Shown here piece by piece: positions 11,126 through 22,707 of a stretch of DNA of 64,000 bases (positions are counted from its first letter, which is position 1; every line of letters starts with the position of its first letter). Source of the stretch: Megascapheus bottae (taxonomy: Eukaryota > Chordata > Mammalia > Rodentia > Geomyidae). The notes under the pieces are model-generated. The model searched no databases. It saw nothing but the letters and a program-made list of their open reading frames with translations, and had not been told where the DNA came from. The DNA lies in assembly GCA_024803745.1 (NCBI GenBank), contig JANJXV010000030.1, positions 2,747,001 to 2,811,000 on the forward strand, read 5' to 3'. The position numbers were made by a program, and so were the translations under genes.

Positions 11126-13680
11126 TTTAAAAATTTGAAAAGCATTCATTGTAACAGCGTTTGTGTGCGCAACACAGACACGTTTCTCACAACCCAAGTT
11201 AGTGGATCAGGATGTAAGATCTCTCGCCAGGCTCCCCTCAGTCCAGGGGTGCTCACCTGGGTGGAAGCCCTCCCTCTGGGAAGGAGTCAAGGCCTCCTGC
11301 AGGGTCTCTGGCCAGCACCAGTGAAGGGGGAAAAGCACCAGTGGGGTTTGTGGGAAGGACTTTCCGCTGTGTGTTCTGAGCATTCGCACATGGCAGCTCC
11401 TGGATACCTGCCTGTGTGCTCAGAAATCTCTTGCTCGATTTGTAGCTCTCGTGGCTTAGGTGATTTGGCAGAAGCATAACTGGGCATCTTTCAAACTAGA
11501 AACTGTCATCCCAGAGTAACAAATAAATGACACTTTTACATTAGAAAGGACAAACTAAATTGCCTAAGGCCTTTTACCTGGTGGAAAACAAATCCATCCA
11601 AATGGCTCAGGCTGTTTGTCTCGAACAAATATTGCTTTTGTATCAAAACACAGGAAAATAAATTCTTAACATCCAAATGTAGTTCACTATTTCTGCATCC
11701 AGGCAGAATTGAGAAAATCTGACAGTTTACAGAGGTTTGAAATATTTTTTGTAACATAGATACATTCTCAGTAAAAATTAGGTATGTTGTATTTATTGAC
11801 ATTTTCCTGGATATTAATTATTTTATATAATGGAGAATTAATCTTTTGCCTTGGTAAATCTTTATTTTCTAAAACAAAACAAGTCAAAAAAATCTCTTGA
11901 AGAGTGAGTCAATTTATTTTAATTTTTCAATTAGTTAAAAATAACAAGTTTTATGAGACTGATGATAATTTTATTTTCTAGATGAGCCTGTTCTAAATTC
12001 AAACTGACATCAAACCCAATGCTAGAAGAACAATCTACAGGACAAAAAAAACCCCTGCTTTGCCATTCAGTATCTAATTCATTTCACATTCAAAATACAT
12101 ATGTGATAAATGTGATAAGAGACATTATATTATTTATTCTTTCTCCTTTATATCTTATGTTTTGTGATGAGGTAAATGTATAATTGTAATACCAGTGTAC
12201 TAATTTATTCTGCCTTCAGAGCACAGTGAAATTAAAACAGGGTGGTTTGGTAATGAGACAATTGAATTAGGGAATTATTTTGCATAATTGATTTTATGTT
12301 GTTTTGCATCAGAATGAACTACCATTGAGAAGTCAAAGTGCCCGACTTCATGAATAGATAATACAGATAAATTTACCTTCTGTCAGAAAATGTGTTTAGA
12401 GCGGTGTTGAGAATAATCCAGTTGATTTTTGACCCAGCAGTGATATTTCAAGTACTTTCAGCATGAACGTAAGCAGGTTTGTCTTCGGTAGTGTGGTGGA
12501 CATGTGGCCCTTTCAACTATACATTTACATGTTTTCTAGGGCCATGATAATTGAATTTTATGGAGATAAAGAGCAGGTTGCGTGCTAAGTCACATGCGGT
12601 TTATCCGAATCTCTAAAGGCAATGGTGATGAAGCCCCATGGCCTCACCGGAGAACAAGAAGTAAAGGTGGAAGGAAGATGAAAGTCAGGGCCTCCCCTGT
12701 TCAGGGCCAGCCTGTGTGGCCATCTACCTACGTGCTCTTTTCTACCACAGGCTCTTGATGGGGACACGGGGGCGGCTGGCCCTCAGGCTTTGTTGTGTCC
12801 TAGTCCACTACTGAGCCCTGTGTCTTCTCCAGATTTGGAGGCTCTAGCTCTGTAAAGCCGAGTTAAAATTACCCAAGTGAACAATGCGATCCTCTGGGCC
12901 TTCTCCAAGATGACTTCTGAGCCTCGCATTTACTGCTGGCTTCTTTCATCAGTGAGTTATCTGTGATGGGTGCCTCGCCCATCACAGGTGAAATGAATTC
13001 CCAGCCCACGGGCACGCACGCCCGTTCATTTAGGACTTTGGTTTGTATGTCTGTGTGTTGTTTTGTTTGTTTTTTCATTTTCACCAAATCTCAGCTCAGT
13101 GTTCACCAGCACAAGTGTGGAGTAGATCAAGTCTAGACTGCCTTCTCCCCAGTGCTCACTGACTCCGAGCCCAAATGGCCAGTGCATGCTGATTTCCCTG
13201 GGTGAGGAATGAAGAGAGCTACCCTGTCCTCAACAGAGACCGGGCCCCCGGCCAGGCTTCACAGTATGATTACCAAAACAGTAAGCAGCTGTGAGCTTTA
13301 ATAGAATAATTCCAGACCATTTTCCTCTTCCAAAAAAAACCTCATAAGCATAACGTCCCATGATCATATGCTTTGGGCATGGGTTTTTAACCATTGTCCA
13401 ATACTGCGAGACATAACTGAGTTGTGATGTTTACCAGACTGGATCTCAGTCATTGCTTCAGCTTTCTCTAGGATTTAGACGTGTAGACTACATATCAACT
13501 TGTTCCATAGTATTTGCCAATAAAGGTTTGCATGGTGTTTTCTTCCAGATATTTAAGTGGGAGTCCCAACCAAGGGTATGGTATGGAAATAATACTTATA
13601 ACTTGCATCAAAGCATGTGTGTGTGTGACCTCAGGGGATTCTAGCCTGTGAGTAAAGCATAGAAAATCTTGATTCAAAAA
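11126..13680. other. non-coding stretch, no gene seen
   Basis: GC-richer at 11.2-11.5 and 12.6-13.3 kb, strongly AT-rich at 11.5-12.5 kb. Frames of up to 114 codons at 11135-11479 are matched by antisense frames over the same bases, typical of GC-rich chance ORFs. No repeat recognised. Confidence 0.5.
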
Positions 13681-13689
13681 TCAGTACAT

Positions 13690-13928
13690 TAGCCGGGCAC
13701 AGTGGCTCACGCCTGTCATCGTAGCCACTCAGGAGGTTGAGATCTGAGGATCATGGTTCAAAGCCAGCCTGGGCACGAAAGTCTGTGAGACTCTTATCTC
13801 CAATTAATCACTAAAAAAAAATGAGAAATGGGGCTGTGGTAGGGGTATGGCGGTAGCCCTGAGCTGAAACGCTCTGGGCAATGCCCAGGCCCATAGTCCA
13901 AGCCCCAGGATCTGACAAGACAAAAGCA
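13690..13928 (+). mobile_element. B1-Geo SINE, first of a head-to-tail pair
   Basis: B1 head ('gccgggcacagtggctcacg', 'ggttcaaagccagcctggg'), linker 'gagactcttatctccaatt', then Geo half ('gagctgaaacgctctggg', 'agtccaagccccagg'). It ends in a short CA/A tail that passes straight into the next copy. The flank at its left, 'aaaatcagta', resembles 'aaaatcagtg' after the second copy. Confidence 0.9.
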
Positions 13929-14168
13929 AAAGCTGGGCTCAGTGGCTCACCCCTTGTAATCCTAGCTGCTCAGGAGACTGAGCTCTGAGGATCAAGGTTC
14001 AAAGCCAGCCTTGGCACAAAAGGACCTGAGACTCTTATCGCCAATTAACCTCTAGAAAACGGGAAGTGGGGCTGTGGCTCAAGGGTAGGGTGGTAGCCAT
14101 GAGCTGAAGAGCTCAGGAACAGCGTTCAGGCCCAGAGTTCAAGCCCTGTGACCGACCAAAAAAAAAAA
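13929..14168 (+). mobile_element. B1-Geo SINE, second of a head-to-tail pair
   Basis: Full-length copy: 'gctgggctcagtggctcac' head, 'cctctagaaaacgggaag' linker, 'gagctgaagagctcagg' and 'gagttcaagccctgtg' in the Geo half, then an A12 tail. It differs from the first copy at many positions, so it is not a recent tandem duplication. Confidence 0.92.
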
Positions 14169-14181
14169 ATCAGTGCCTTTA

Positions 14182-14399
14182 AATTTTCACTTGAGGGTCA
14201 GGAGTGTGGCTTAGTGGTAGAGTGCTTGCCTAATATGCACAAAGCCCTGGGTTCAATTCCTTAGTATCACATACCAGAAAAATCCAGAAGTAGTGCTATG
14301 GCTCAAGTGGCAAAGTGCTAGCCTTGAGCAAAAGTGCTCAAGGACAGTGTCTAGACCCTGAGTTCAAGTCCCAGAACTGGCAGAATTAATTTTCACTTG
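14182..14399 (+). mobile_element. IDL-Geo SINE with 12-bp target-site duplication
   Basis: ID-like half ('gtgtggcttagtggtagag', 'gggttcaattcc') and Geo half ('tatggctcaagtggcaaag' to 'gttcaagtcccag'), lying between identical flanks 'aattttcacttg' at 14182-14193 and 14388-14399. It is diverged from the younger copies and its A tail has decayed to 'cagaatta'. Confidence 0.92.
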
Positions 14400-14575
14400 G
14401 ATCCACGTTAGTGGAATAAAAAAAGCCAATATAACCAACGACCAAATGTTTTTTTCATTAATGGCTGACTTTCTATCACTTGAATCACACCTCCATGTCC
14501 AGGTTATAGGTAGGAGCCATTGGTGACCAACCGATTTATATTTTTGTCTCAGAATAACAAATTTCATATATATTT

Positions 14576-14611
14576 AGAGAGAGAGAGAGAGGGGGGGGGG
14601 AGAGGGAGAGA
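14576..14611. repeat. (GA)n / G-rich microsatellite
   Basis: GA repeats, a run of ten Gs, then more GA. Purine-only on the plus strand. Confidence 0.9.
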
Positions 14612-14862
14612 AACAAAACCATGTTTGTACTTATGAGATGGTTTGCAAGGATTAAAGGGTGAACAACTCCAAAACACACTCTATCAGATAATGAGGGTGG
14701 AGAAAACAAACTCCCTGACAGCTGTAGAATAGTAGGGGGAAGAAGACAAGGCCAACGTGAGAGGGAGGGTGAGGGGTCATCTGATTCAAGTTCTGTAGGT
14801 TCATAGGTGAAACCGTGCTGAGTAATCCCCTTTGAACAACGTGTATACATTTACAAAAAAAA
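14612..14862 (+). mobile_element. possible retroelement 3' end with poly(A)
   Basis: G/A-rich sequence followed by 'atcccctttgaacaacgtg' and an A10 run near 14854 looks like a rodent L1 3' UTR, but I cannot align it to the L1 3' UTR family seen elsewhere in this window. Confidence 0.3.
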
Positions 14863-15450
14863 AAGACTGAGAAGAAGGTAAGCTGAGTCCTGACTGGGAC
14901 TTAGGGGAAGGTGTGAAGATGGAACACTAAGGTTTGCTGTCACTGGCTTGAGAACAGCGGAGAGTGGTGAGTGTGAGTGTGTGCGTCTACAGCTCCGCCC
15001 ACAAAAACCCTCCTGGTGCAACTAGTCCACGAAAACTTTAACACAGAGAAGTTGAGTCCCTTGTCATTTAATCGAGAAAGGAGGCCTGTAGGCCCTCAGT
15101 CACCCCAGAGGGCTGTCTTCCCCACCCCCCCATCCCCACCGGTCACCTCAGCAGGGCTAGGGTGGTCAAGGGAAGGTAGAATGAATTATTCATGCCCATG
15201 ACATGCAGAGATGGTATGTACTACTAATCGTGTTTTGCAGTGCTGAGGGCTCATTAACTGGCGATCAAAAGAAAAAGTCTAGATTAAATATTTTCATAAC
15301 CACGTATTAAAATGGAAGAGTCCCTTGGCTCTCAAGCAATAATGTCCATAGTTTATTCATTAATTGTCTGCTCATGCAGTAGCTGCAATATGCTCCAATG
15401 ATGGTGAATTCTTCAAGCTTGGCCCAGATCTTAACAATTATTTTCTCTTA
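14863..15450. other. non-coding stretch, no gene seen
   Basis: A 74-codon frame at 14977-15201 contains a C-rich run and no domain. Nothing else recognised. Confidence 0.5.
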
Positions 15451-15792
15451 GGCAAGGCACAGTAGTTCCTGCCTATAATTCCAGCACCTTGGGAAGCAGA
15501 CTTCAGGAAGAGTTGTGGGTTCAATTGACCCAAGTCCAAAAAAAATAAAATAATACTGCGACTTCATCTCGACAAAGAAGCCAAACATGGTGGTGTGAGC
15601 CTGTTGTAAAAACTGTGGGGAAGGCACTAGGGGGAGGAAGACATGGTGCTAGACAATTCTGCAAAAAGATGAAGTTCTATCAAAACAGTAACAGGAGTTT
15701 CAAAGGACTGTGGGCGGGATTCAACTGGGAGAGTACCTGCCTAGCAATTTCTAAGTACTGGAGTACTGAGTGCAAGCCACAGCAATGTGAGT
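15451..15792 (+). mobile_element. old long B1-type/ID dimeric SINE
   Basis: Starts B1-like ('ggcaaggcacagtagttcc', 'ataattccagcacc'), has a second B1-like stretch ('catggtggtgtgagcctg'), and ends ID-like ('gagtacctgcctagcaat'). This resembles the B1-dID class known from several rodent groups, in a longer form with a partly repeated B1 section. It is heavily diverged, and a purine-rich tail follows to about 15944. Confidence 0.6.
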
Positions 15793-15944
15793 AAAAAAGA
15801 GATAGACAAAGGGAGGGGACGAAGGAGAGTTGAGGGGGAGGGAGAGAGAATGAAGTAGAATTCATGGAGAGGGGGAAAGAAGAGAAGGAAGGATTATAAT
15901 TGGAAGGGGGAGAGGGAGAGAAAGAGAGAGGGGATATGGCTAAT
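15793..15944. repeat. purine-rich tract (GA/GGGA-rich)
   Basis: About 150 bases with few pyrimidines, directly following the SINE 3' end. Probably an expanded and degraded tail. Confidence 0.75.
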
Positions 15945-17356
15945 CCTCAAAACTTGTATTTTCTCCTTTCCTGTGCACTTGGCTAAATTCTTCATCCCTT
16001 TACTGCTGATCAATCAGGAATCATCCTCAATTGCGTTTTAATGCATGCATTTTGAGGATGGGAAGAATTAGATGTGCTTGATTTTTTAAAAACCACAAAT
16101 ACCTTGGAAAGTTTCCTCTTTAATGCTTTGGCTGTGAACTTCCACACATATTATGTGCTACCTGCAGGGAATGTCTGTTACATTTGGGGGGGGGGGCGAA
16201 TGCTAGTTATTTCCTCTCTCTTCTGCCTCTTCTTCAATTCCATCCCATTTTTCTATATCTCCTTTTACTATTAAACTCCTTAAAAAAACCAAGAGAGGTT
16301 GCTCCAATATCAGCAAACAGCTGAGAAACCAAGACAAATTATTTACAGAAGCAAAACTTGTAGCCTGCACAATGGCTTTGCCATGGAGATGAGTGCTGTC
16401 CTCAATGTCATTCAGAGAAGCTCAGATTTGTTCTTTATAAGGAATCACAGAGCTATTTGATGGCAGCTTGAAGTAGGCTGAAAATTAAGCAAATAAAATG
16501 CCAAGGCCTATTGTGTAAAATCCCATCATAAACTTAAGATAATTGATAAAAGTACAGAAGTAAGGCAATTTGAACTAATAATAATGGAGCTAAATGGGTG
16601 TCCATATGTAAATATATGACCAGCTATTATTTTTATTTACTTGAAGTTGTATAAACCACTAGGTTTTTGTTGGTTTACGTTCTATTATTGTCACATATTA
16701 ATATTAAGAATGCTAAGAGGAGAACTAAGGGAAAGGAGAAAACCAAGGAAGAAGACTAGACTGGGAAGAAGAGAGTTAGATGCAGACAGAGAAAATAAGT
16801 AATAAAATGTACTTTGAAATTGGCATAACTAACACAATTTACTTAAATTCCCCAAATTTGATGTACATTTATCTATGTCTAGATATGTTTAGTTCAGTGT
16901 GATTTCTCTCTTGTGTATGCTTTCATATATTCACTCTTGGAATGTGGATGTGGAAGAATTCTAATGAAATCCAGGCCTATGATTCTCTGTTCGGGCCCAG
17001 GGCCTCTGCTCCACCCCATTCATCACTAATCCCTTCCTCATTTTTCCCATTCCGTTTTCAAAGTTAAGTATGAACTTAGCTGTGAGTGTTTCCTAGCTAT
17101 TCTTTATTGTTTTTTATTTCTACTTTGAAAAGGATCAGCATAATTTAATTGCAGGAAGGGATCTCATTGGGCTCTTTACAATGGGCATTTGATGTACTTT
17201 GATCAAATCTGTTCATCTCTCTTTACCTCTGTCCCTCCTCACTCGTCAAAATTTTCTGAGATATTGTCACTTGTAGTGAGAATGGTGTGCTTGCACTTTA
17301 ATGGAGTCATTCATAAGTAAAATAAGCACTGGATTGCCAGTGCTTTCTTTAAAAAC
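15945..17356. other. non-coding stretch with a candidate conserved block
   Basis: A G9 run sits near 16187. 16310-16620 is repeat-free, balanced to AT-rich and without open frames, a candidate regulatory block. No exon is recognised. Confidence 0.4.
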
Positions 17357-17612
17357 TGAAATGGTGCCAACTGTGTTGGCTCACGCCTGTAATCCTAGCT
17401 ACTCAAGAGGCTGAGATCTGAGGATCGGGGTTCAAAGTCAGCCTGAGCACAAAGGGACCTGAGACTCTTACCCCCAATTAACCTCTAGAAAATGGGAAGC
17501 GGGGCTTGGCTCAAGGGTAGGGTGGTAGCCTTGAGCTGAAGAGCTCAGGGACAGTGCCCAGGCCGAGTTCAAGCCCCGTGACCCACCAAAAAAATCCAAA
17601 AATTTGAAATGG
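17357..17612 (+). mobile_element. B1-Geo SINE with short target-site duplication
   Basis: Complete dimer: 'gttggctcacgcctgtaatc' head, 'gagactcttacccccaatt' linker, 'gagctgaagagctcaggg' and 'gagttcaagccccgtg' in the Geo half, then an A7 tail. Flanks 'tgaaatgg' at 17357-17364 and 17605-17612 match. The minus-strand frame 17511-17708 is a shadow of this repeat and of the GT-rich sequence behind it. Confidence 0.9.
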
Positions 17613-17968
17613 ACAGATATGAAAATATGTATGCATGTGGAAGTACATACATGTATATGTGTGTGTTTGTGGATATGTGAATAAGTACATATGTGTGTAA
17701 GTGTGCAAATAAATTTATATTTATGAATGATATATGTATGTATATCACACAGGTAGGAATAGATAAATTGGAAAAAACAAAATGTGAAAGTCTACATTAT
17801 ACTCTTATTTAAAAGAATATAAATATATATTGACATGTAAATACCTAGAAGATATTATGTGTATCTAGCTATAAGCACATGTTATAAATTGTAGAGAAGA
17901 TCTTTATGTGTTACTGATAAGATCTGGCAGAAAAGAGGTTCTTTATTTGATTAGTTGTGGTAGGAAGG
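17613..17968. other. AT-rich stretch with degenerate GT/TA repeats
   Basis: Alternating 'gtgtgt' and 'tatatg' tracts between about 17640 and 17740, probably a decayed dinucleotide array next to the SINE tail. No gene. Confidence 0.55.
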
Positions 17969-17999
17969 ACACACACACACAAACACACATACACACACA
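17969..17999. repeat. (AC)n microsatellite
   Basis: Interrupted AC array with 'aaac' and 'atac' breaks. Confidence 0.85.
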
Positions 18000-18154
18000 T
18001 GAGCATGGAGAGAAATAAGAAGGTTTTATAGCGGAAAGGAATAGAAGGGGTGGTCACCACCGCACAGTTTTAAATTGGCTGTAGTCAGGCAGGAATTGCA
18101 AAGATCTTTGCCTTTGTAATTCGGCCTGTGTCAATGGTTATACTCTCTCCCCCC

Positions 18155-18209
18155 CACACACAAACACACACGTGCACACACACATGTGCGCGCACACACA
18201 CACACACAC
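18155..18209. repeat. (CA)n array with alternating purine-pyrimidine core
   Basis: The core 'cacatgtgcgcgcacaca' is a strict purine-pyrimidine alternation that includes CG steps, which favours Z-form DNA more than plain CA repeats. Confidence 0.88.
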
Positions 18210-20052
18210 CTGGTGTCCAAGACAGTTTTTAATGTAATAAGAAAAAAGTTTTAAAAGTAATACAGGAAAGAGAAGCAAGGCGAACTTTTCATTAAAAATA
18301 GCATACTTTATTCTAAATTTGTAAAACGAATGAACAGGTGCAGAAATGTCAGTCGCCTTCTTTTAGTTATGTCCTCATTACTTTGTTTCTTTCTGAATTT
18401 TAGCAATGAAGTCTGAAGTATTATCAAGATGAAGTCGCTTTTTTAGCAGTATTTAAAGGATTGGTCTCCAATTCTCGATGATAATGTCAGCTCCCAATAC
18501 ACTGCTGTTATTTTCTTCAGTTAATTTCTTTTGCAATATAACTTGTCATCATTTTCATCTCATGCACAAATCCAATTTTCTTTTAGGCAACACTAGAATT
18601 ATCTAAATCAACACAAATATTTTCAAGTGAAATAACAGAAGGCATTAGAGAGATGATATTTTCAGAAGGTTTTTTTGTTGTTATTCTGAAAGGATTGAAA
18701 TGATTACTGCTTTTAGGAAATAAGCCAGGCATGGAACTTATTTTTTTCCCTTAACATCAAAAGATATTTGACATAGATTCTGTAGGAATGACAATTGATC
18801 TGAGTTTAATATCAGTTGTTTTTCTCACTTTAAAAATAATTCTTTTGTGTGCCCGTTCTGAGGCTAAAACTCAGGGCTAAGCTCTATTCCTTAATATTTT
18901 TTCTCAATAGTTTAATTAGCATAAATGAGTTGTGCAAAGGAGCTTCATTTTGACATGTCCATAGTCACATACAATCTACTTTGTAGGACACATAAATTAG
19001 ATATAATTTAATTTCTTTTCCCATTTGGGCCCATCTTATTTCTTTCTTTTTCTTATGAAACTTGAGAGATCCTGGCTTTTTGTGGTTTTATTTTTTGTTT
19101 TTGTTTTTTTCCTTGTTGCATCCTGTTTTGTTTTCTATATTACTGTCTCTCCGGGGACCTGTATGGTTCAGATTCATTGCTATTTCTTGTTCAGTGTAGA
19201 GCTTTCTACACATCCGTTTGCTTATCAGAGTATGTAGTATTATAAGTTCTGGCACCAAAAGCTAGGCATTTTTTTCCAAGTAATTAATTTTGAGAAGCCC
19301 TGTGCTAATGGAGAGAATTTGGATTTTAATGTTTCATATGTAAGATTTCTGTGTGGAAACAGCTTCAGTTTAATCAAACGCCTACCTGTTCCATTCTACT
19401 AATAATAAATGACATTCATCTAATATAACCCAAATCCTACTCATATAAAGAATGAATTCTTTTGCTCTCAGAGTAATACTAATCTTGAAACATTGGACAT
19501 TTTTCCTTGAGAAGTGAGTTAGTGGTGCAGGTCGTTCTTTTACTGGGGAAATGATCTTAAATTACTACTTTAGTAACTGTGTATATCCACATTTCAATGG
19601 CATTATGAAAAGATAATATGTGAGATACTTCAGGTCTTTAGAGTTGTCCACAGGCTTAAATAAAGGTAATGATAGAATTAACAATAATATCAAGATAATC
19701 AAATGTAAAACTTACCCAATAACTTGAAAGACTAAAGGAATCAGAGTATTTTCATTTCACTGTACGACTTTCCACTCTGAATGCTTCTAATCTATGTGAG
19801 TGGAAAACACTTTGACCCGTGAAGGTCATTCTTTCTGTTTACAGAAAACTCCAATCATTACAAATATTTCTTATGCTGAGTTTCATCCTTCCTCTCTTCA
19901 GTTTCTGCCTAACAGATCAAGTTTCAAACTTAAGAAGAGCCCAAACCAAATCCAGTAATTACCTGATGGGTTAGCTTTCCAATGTGTCAACTGGATCTGT
20001 TCTTGGTATCTTGTTTCAGCAAACACACAGACACCTTTTCAAATGTTTGAAA
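18210..20052. other. AT-rich non-coding stretch
   Basis: No gene. A short antisense ID-like trace may exist around 18853-18895 ('ctaaaactcagggctaag') but is too decayed to call. Confidence 0.5.
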
Positions 20053-20285
20053 TGCTTTTTTTTTTTTTTTTTGGTCAGTCATGGGGCTTGGATTCTGGGC
20101 CTGGGTGTTGTCCCTGAGCTCTTCAGCTCAAGGCTACTGCCCTACTCCCTGAGCCAAAGTGCCACTTCCAGTTTTCTAGTGGTTAACTGCAGATAAGAGT
20201 CTCATAGTATTTTGTGCTTGGGTTGGCTTTGAAGGCAATCCTCAGATGTCAGCCTCTGAGTAGCCAGGATTACTTCCTCACCATC
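20053..20285 (-). mobile_element. B1-Geo SINE, antisense
   Basis: A run of 17 Ts (the tail) at 20056-20072 is followed by the antisense Geo half ('gagctcttcagctcaaggc'), the linker 'agataagagtctcatag', and the antisense B1 head ('ggctttgaaggcaatcctc', 'tgagtagccaggattac'). The 5' end of the head is truncated. Confidence 0.9.
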
Positions 20286-21055
20286 TTTCATAACTCACTC
20301 TTCCTTGCTGCATTTTTAAAGGACAATTTGGTCATGATGAGTGTTAAATGTACTTTCCAGTTGTGAGTAAAACAGGGTTGCCATCCATTTTTAATGAAGA
20401 AATCTCTCTTCTAAATTCAGCCTTTTAGTTGAAATCAGTTTGAGAGAAGAAAAGATGTGAACTGGCATAATTCTGATCTGATGGTTATTCTATCTTTATA
20501 CACAGATCCATTTTTTTCTTACCATTTTACGGCCACAAAGTTTGCACTTAGAGAAGGGACTCTTCTGTTTGTGACTCATCTAATGTGGGATAAGATCACG
20601 AGATCAGAAGGTGGAGGAGCAGGAAGTGAAGGTTCTAATTCTTTCCTTCTACACCTCTAGTGTGATTGTATCCCTTTCTGGCTAGAGTTTCACTCTGCTG
20701 GCCTTCAGGTAACCCACATCCACTGTGAGCCACCTTTCCCAGTTAGGTAGGCTGTGAAAACACGTACCCATCTTTGCTCATCTCCAGATATGTGCCGTCT
20801 CTTGATGCAGCCCATAATTCTGTTTATGCCACTTTTCACAACATCTTCAGTAAGTTGTCCTAATGAAATCTTAAAAGCACTATTTGTTTTTGTACCGAGT
20901 CTCAAAGTGACATGTTCTAATTGAGCACACATGTCACTGGTCTCATTAGTACCTTTCTGTAACAAACACAATTATACTTAGTGTTTAACACACTGGAAGA
21001 ACTCAGGCCATGTTGCTCTATAGGTGGATGAATGAATAAAGAAAGAACAAATAAG
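20286..21055. other. non-coding stretch, no gene seen
   Basis: Frames of 67 (+) and 88 (-) codons occur without splice signals or recognisable motifs. Confidence 0.5.
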
Positions 21056-21285
21056 GTAGCTGGGTACTGGTGCCTTACACCTGTAATCCTAGCTACTCGG
21101 GAGCTTGAAATCTGATTTCCAGTCTGGGCAGGAAAGTCTGTGTGAGAGTCTTATTTTTAATTAACGACCAGAAAACTAGAAGTGGAGCTATGCCTCAAAG
21201 TGATAAAGTACTAGCCTTCAGCATAAGATCTCAGAGACAGCACCCAGGCCCTGAGTTCAAGCCCTGTGACTGACAAAAAAGAAAA
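21056..21285 (+). mobile_element. B1-Geo SINE
   Basis: B1 head with a partly deleted middle ('ctgtaatcctagctactcgg', 'tccagtctgggcagg'), linker 'gagagtcttatttttaatt', Geo half ('gcctcaaagtgataaag' to 'gagttcaagccctgtg'), then an A-rich tail. More diverged than the neighbours. Confidence 0.85.
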
Positions 21286-21322
21286 TTACAGAAAATAAGA
21301 AAAAGAACAAAAATAAATGAAG

Positions 21323-21640
21323 TGGCCAGGCACGGTTGTTTGTGTCTATAATTCTGGCATCTCTGGAAGCTAAGATTGGGGAGCTTGTGGCTTGAGGAAA
21401 GATAAATTTATATGATCTTATCCCAATAAAAGCCAATCCAGGAATAGTTCACATGCCTGCCATCCCAACTACAGCAAGAATATAAAATCAGAAGACTGCA
21501 ACCAGTACTAGTGTGGGCCAAAAGCAAGACCCTGTGTCAAAGATAATCAGAACAAAAAGGACTGGGCATAGGGCTCAGCCGAAGAGTATCTGCATAGCAA
21601 GAACACAACACTGAGTTTGTACCCGAATACCACAAAAATT
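21323..21640 (+). mobile_element. old long B1-type/ID dimeric SINE
   Basis: 'ggccaggcacggttgtttg' begins a B1-like head. A second B1-like part ends 'gcaagaccctgtgtcaaag'. The 3' part is ID-like ('gcatagggctcagccgaag', 'tacccgaataccacaaa'). The layout is the same as the copy at 15451, supporting a real long family rather than two chance fusions. Confidence 0.65.
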
Positions 21641-22484
21641 TTAAGAGAATGAACAAAGCTACACCAAATATTCCTCAAAGACCTCAGCAAACTATAGAAT
21701 AAATGCCATGGGAAAAGCCACGAAGGAAAGAGCCCATAATGGATGTGACAGATGAATATTATCTTTTTCTGGTCTGCTTGTCTAACCAGTTAAAGCTTGT
21801 CATCTTGCTGCTGGTTTCCAAGGCTCTCATGAGAGTTATTACAATTCCCAGTGTGTCTTTTAGTTCCATTGGGATACAAAGATAGATGGACGTGATTTTC
21901 TTGGTGAGTGTCATTTCACCCACAAGGTCATTTTAAAGCCATGCCCTGGATTGCAGTCAGGCTCTCCTCCCACGGCGTTCCTGTGCCAGTCTGTGGTTTG
22001 GACTCAGCTAATTTAAATCAGCTATTACTTCCTTTCAATCAAATTGGAGCTGACTCTGACTCCAGCTTAGAAATTGGGCATACAGGTCCCTCACTTACTA
22101 CATACCTCCACTCAGCATGGAAACCCACTGAGATGGCTCTGGTGATCTCATACTGCAGCACAGTCTTTGATCATCTGAATATACATCCTTCCCCCAAAAT
22201 GCACTTTCCCCAACCAGAATATCATTAGCCCCCTTCCACATGAATTCTGAATTCTTCGTTAGGTTTGGGAGCAAACCAGACTCAGAATCTCATTTTGCTC
22301 TGTGTTATAAGCCAATCACAAAACTCAAGACAGTTTAAGGGGAAAAATATATCTTGAAATCAAACTCTTCAATTTCAGCTTTGCACAGCAAACTTTCCCC
22401 GAGTGGGGAAAGGCAGTGAAAGATCACTGGCATTTTCTTGGCATGAGGAAATTAAACAAAGAGGTATATACCGCTCTCAAAAAG
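21641..22484. other. non-coding stretch, no gene seen
   Basis: A 106-codon frame at 21908-22228 (+) has no recognisable domain and no clear splice sites. It is noted only because its composition is ordinary. Confidence 0.45.
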
Positions 22485-22707
22485 TTTAATTCAGGCTGGG
22501 AGTTTGGCCTAGTGGTTGAGTGCTTGCCTAGCATGCACGAGGACCGGGGTTTGATTCCTCGGTACCACATACATAGAAAAAAAGCCAGAAATGGTGCTGA
22601 GGCTCAAGTGGTAGAGCTCTAGCCTTGAGAAAGTCCAAGGACAGTGCTCAGGCCCTGAGCTCAAGCCCAGGACTGGCAAAAAAAAAAAAACAAAAACCTT
22701 TAATTCA
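22485..22707 (+). mobile_element. full-length IDL-Geo SINE with target-site duplication
   Basis: ID-like half ('gagtttggcctagtggttga', 'ccggggtttgattcctcgg') and Geo half ('gaggctcaagtggtagagc' to 'aagcccaggactggc'), then an A13-CAAAAA tail. Flanks 'tttaattca' at 22485-22493 and 22699-22707 match. The open frames in both directions at 22416-22730 lie in this repeat. Confidence 0.93.
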
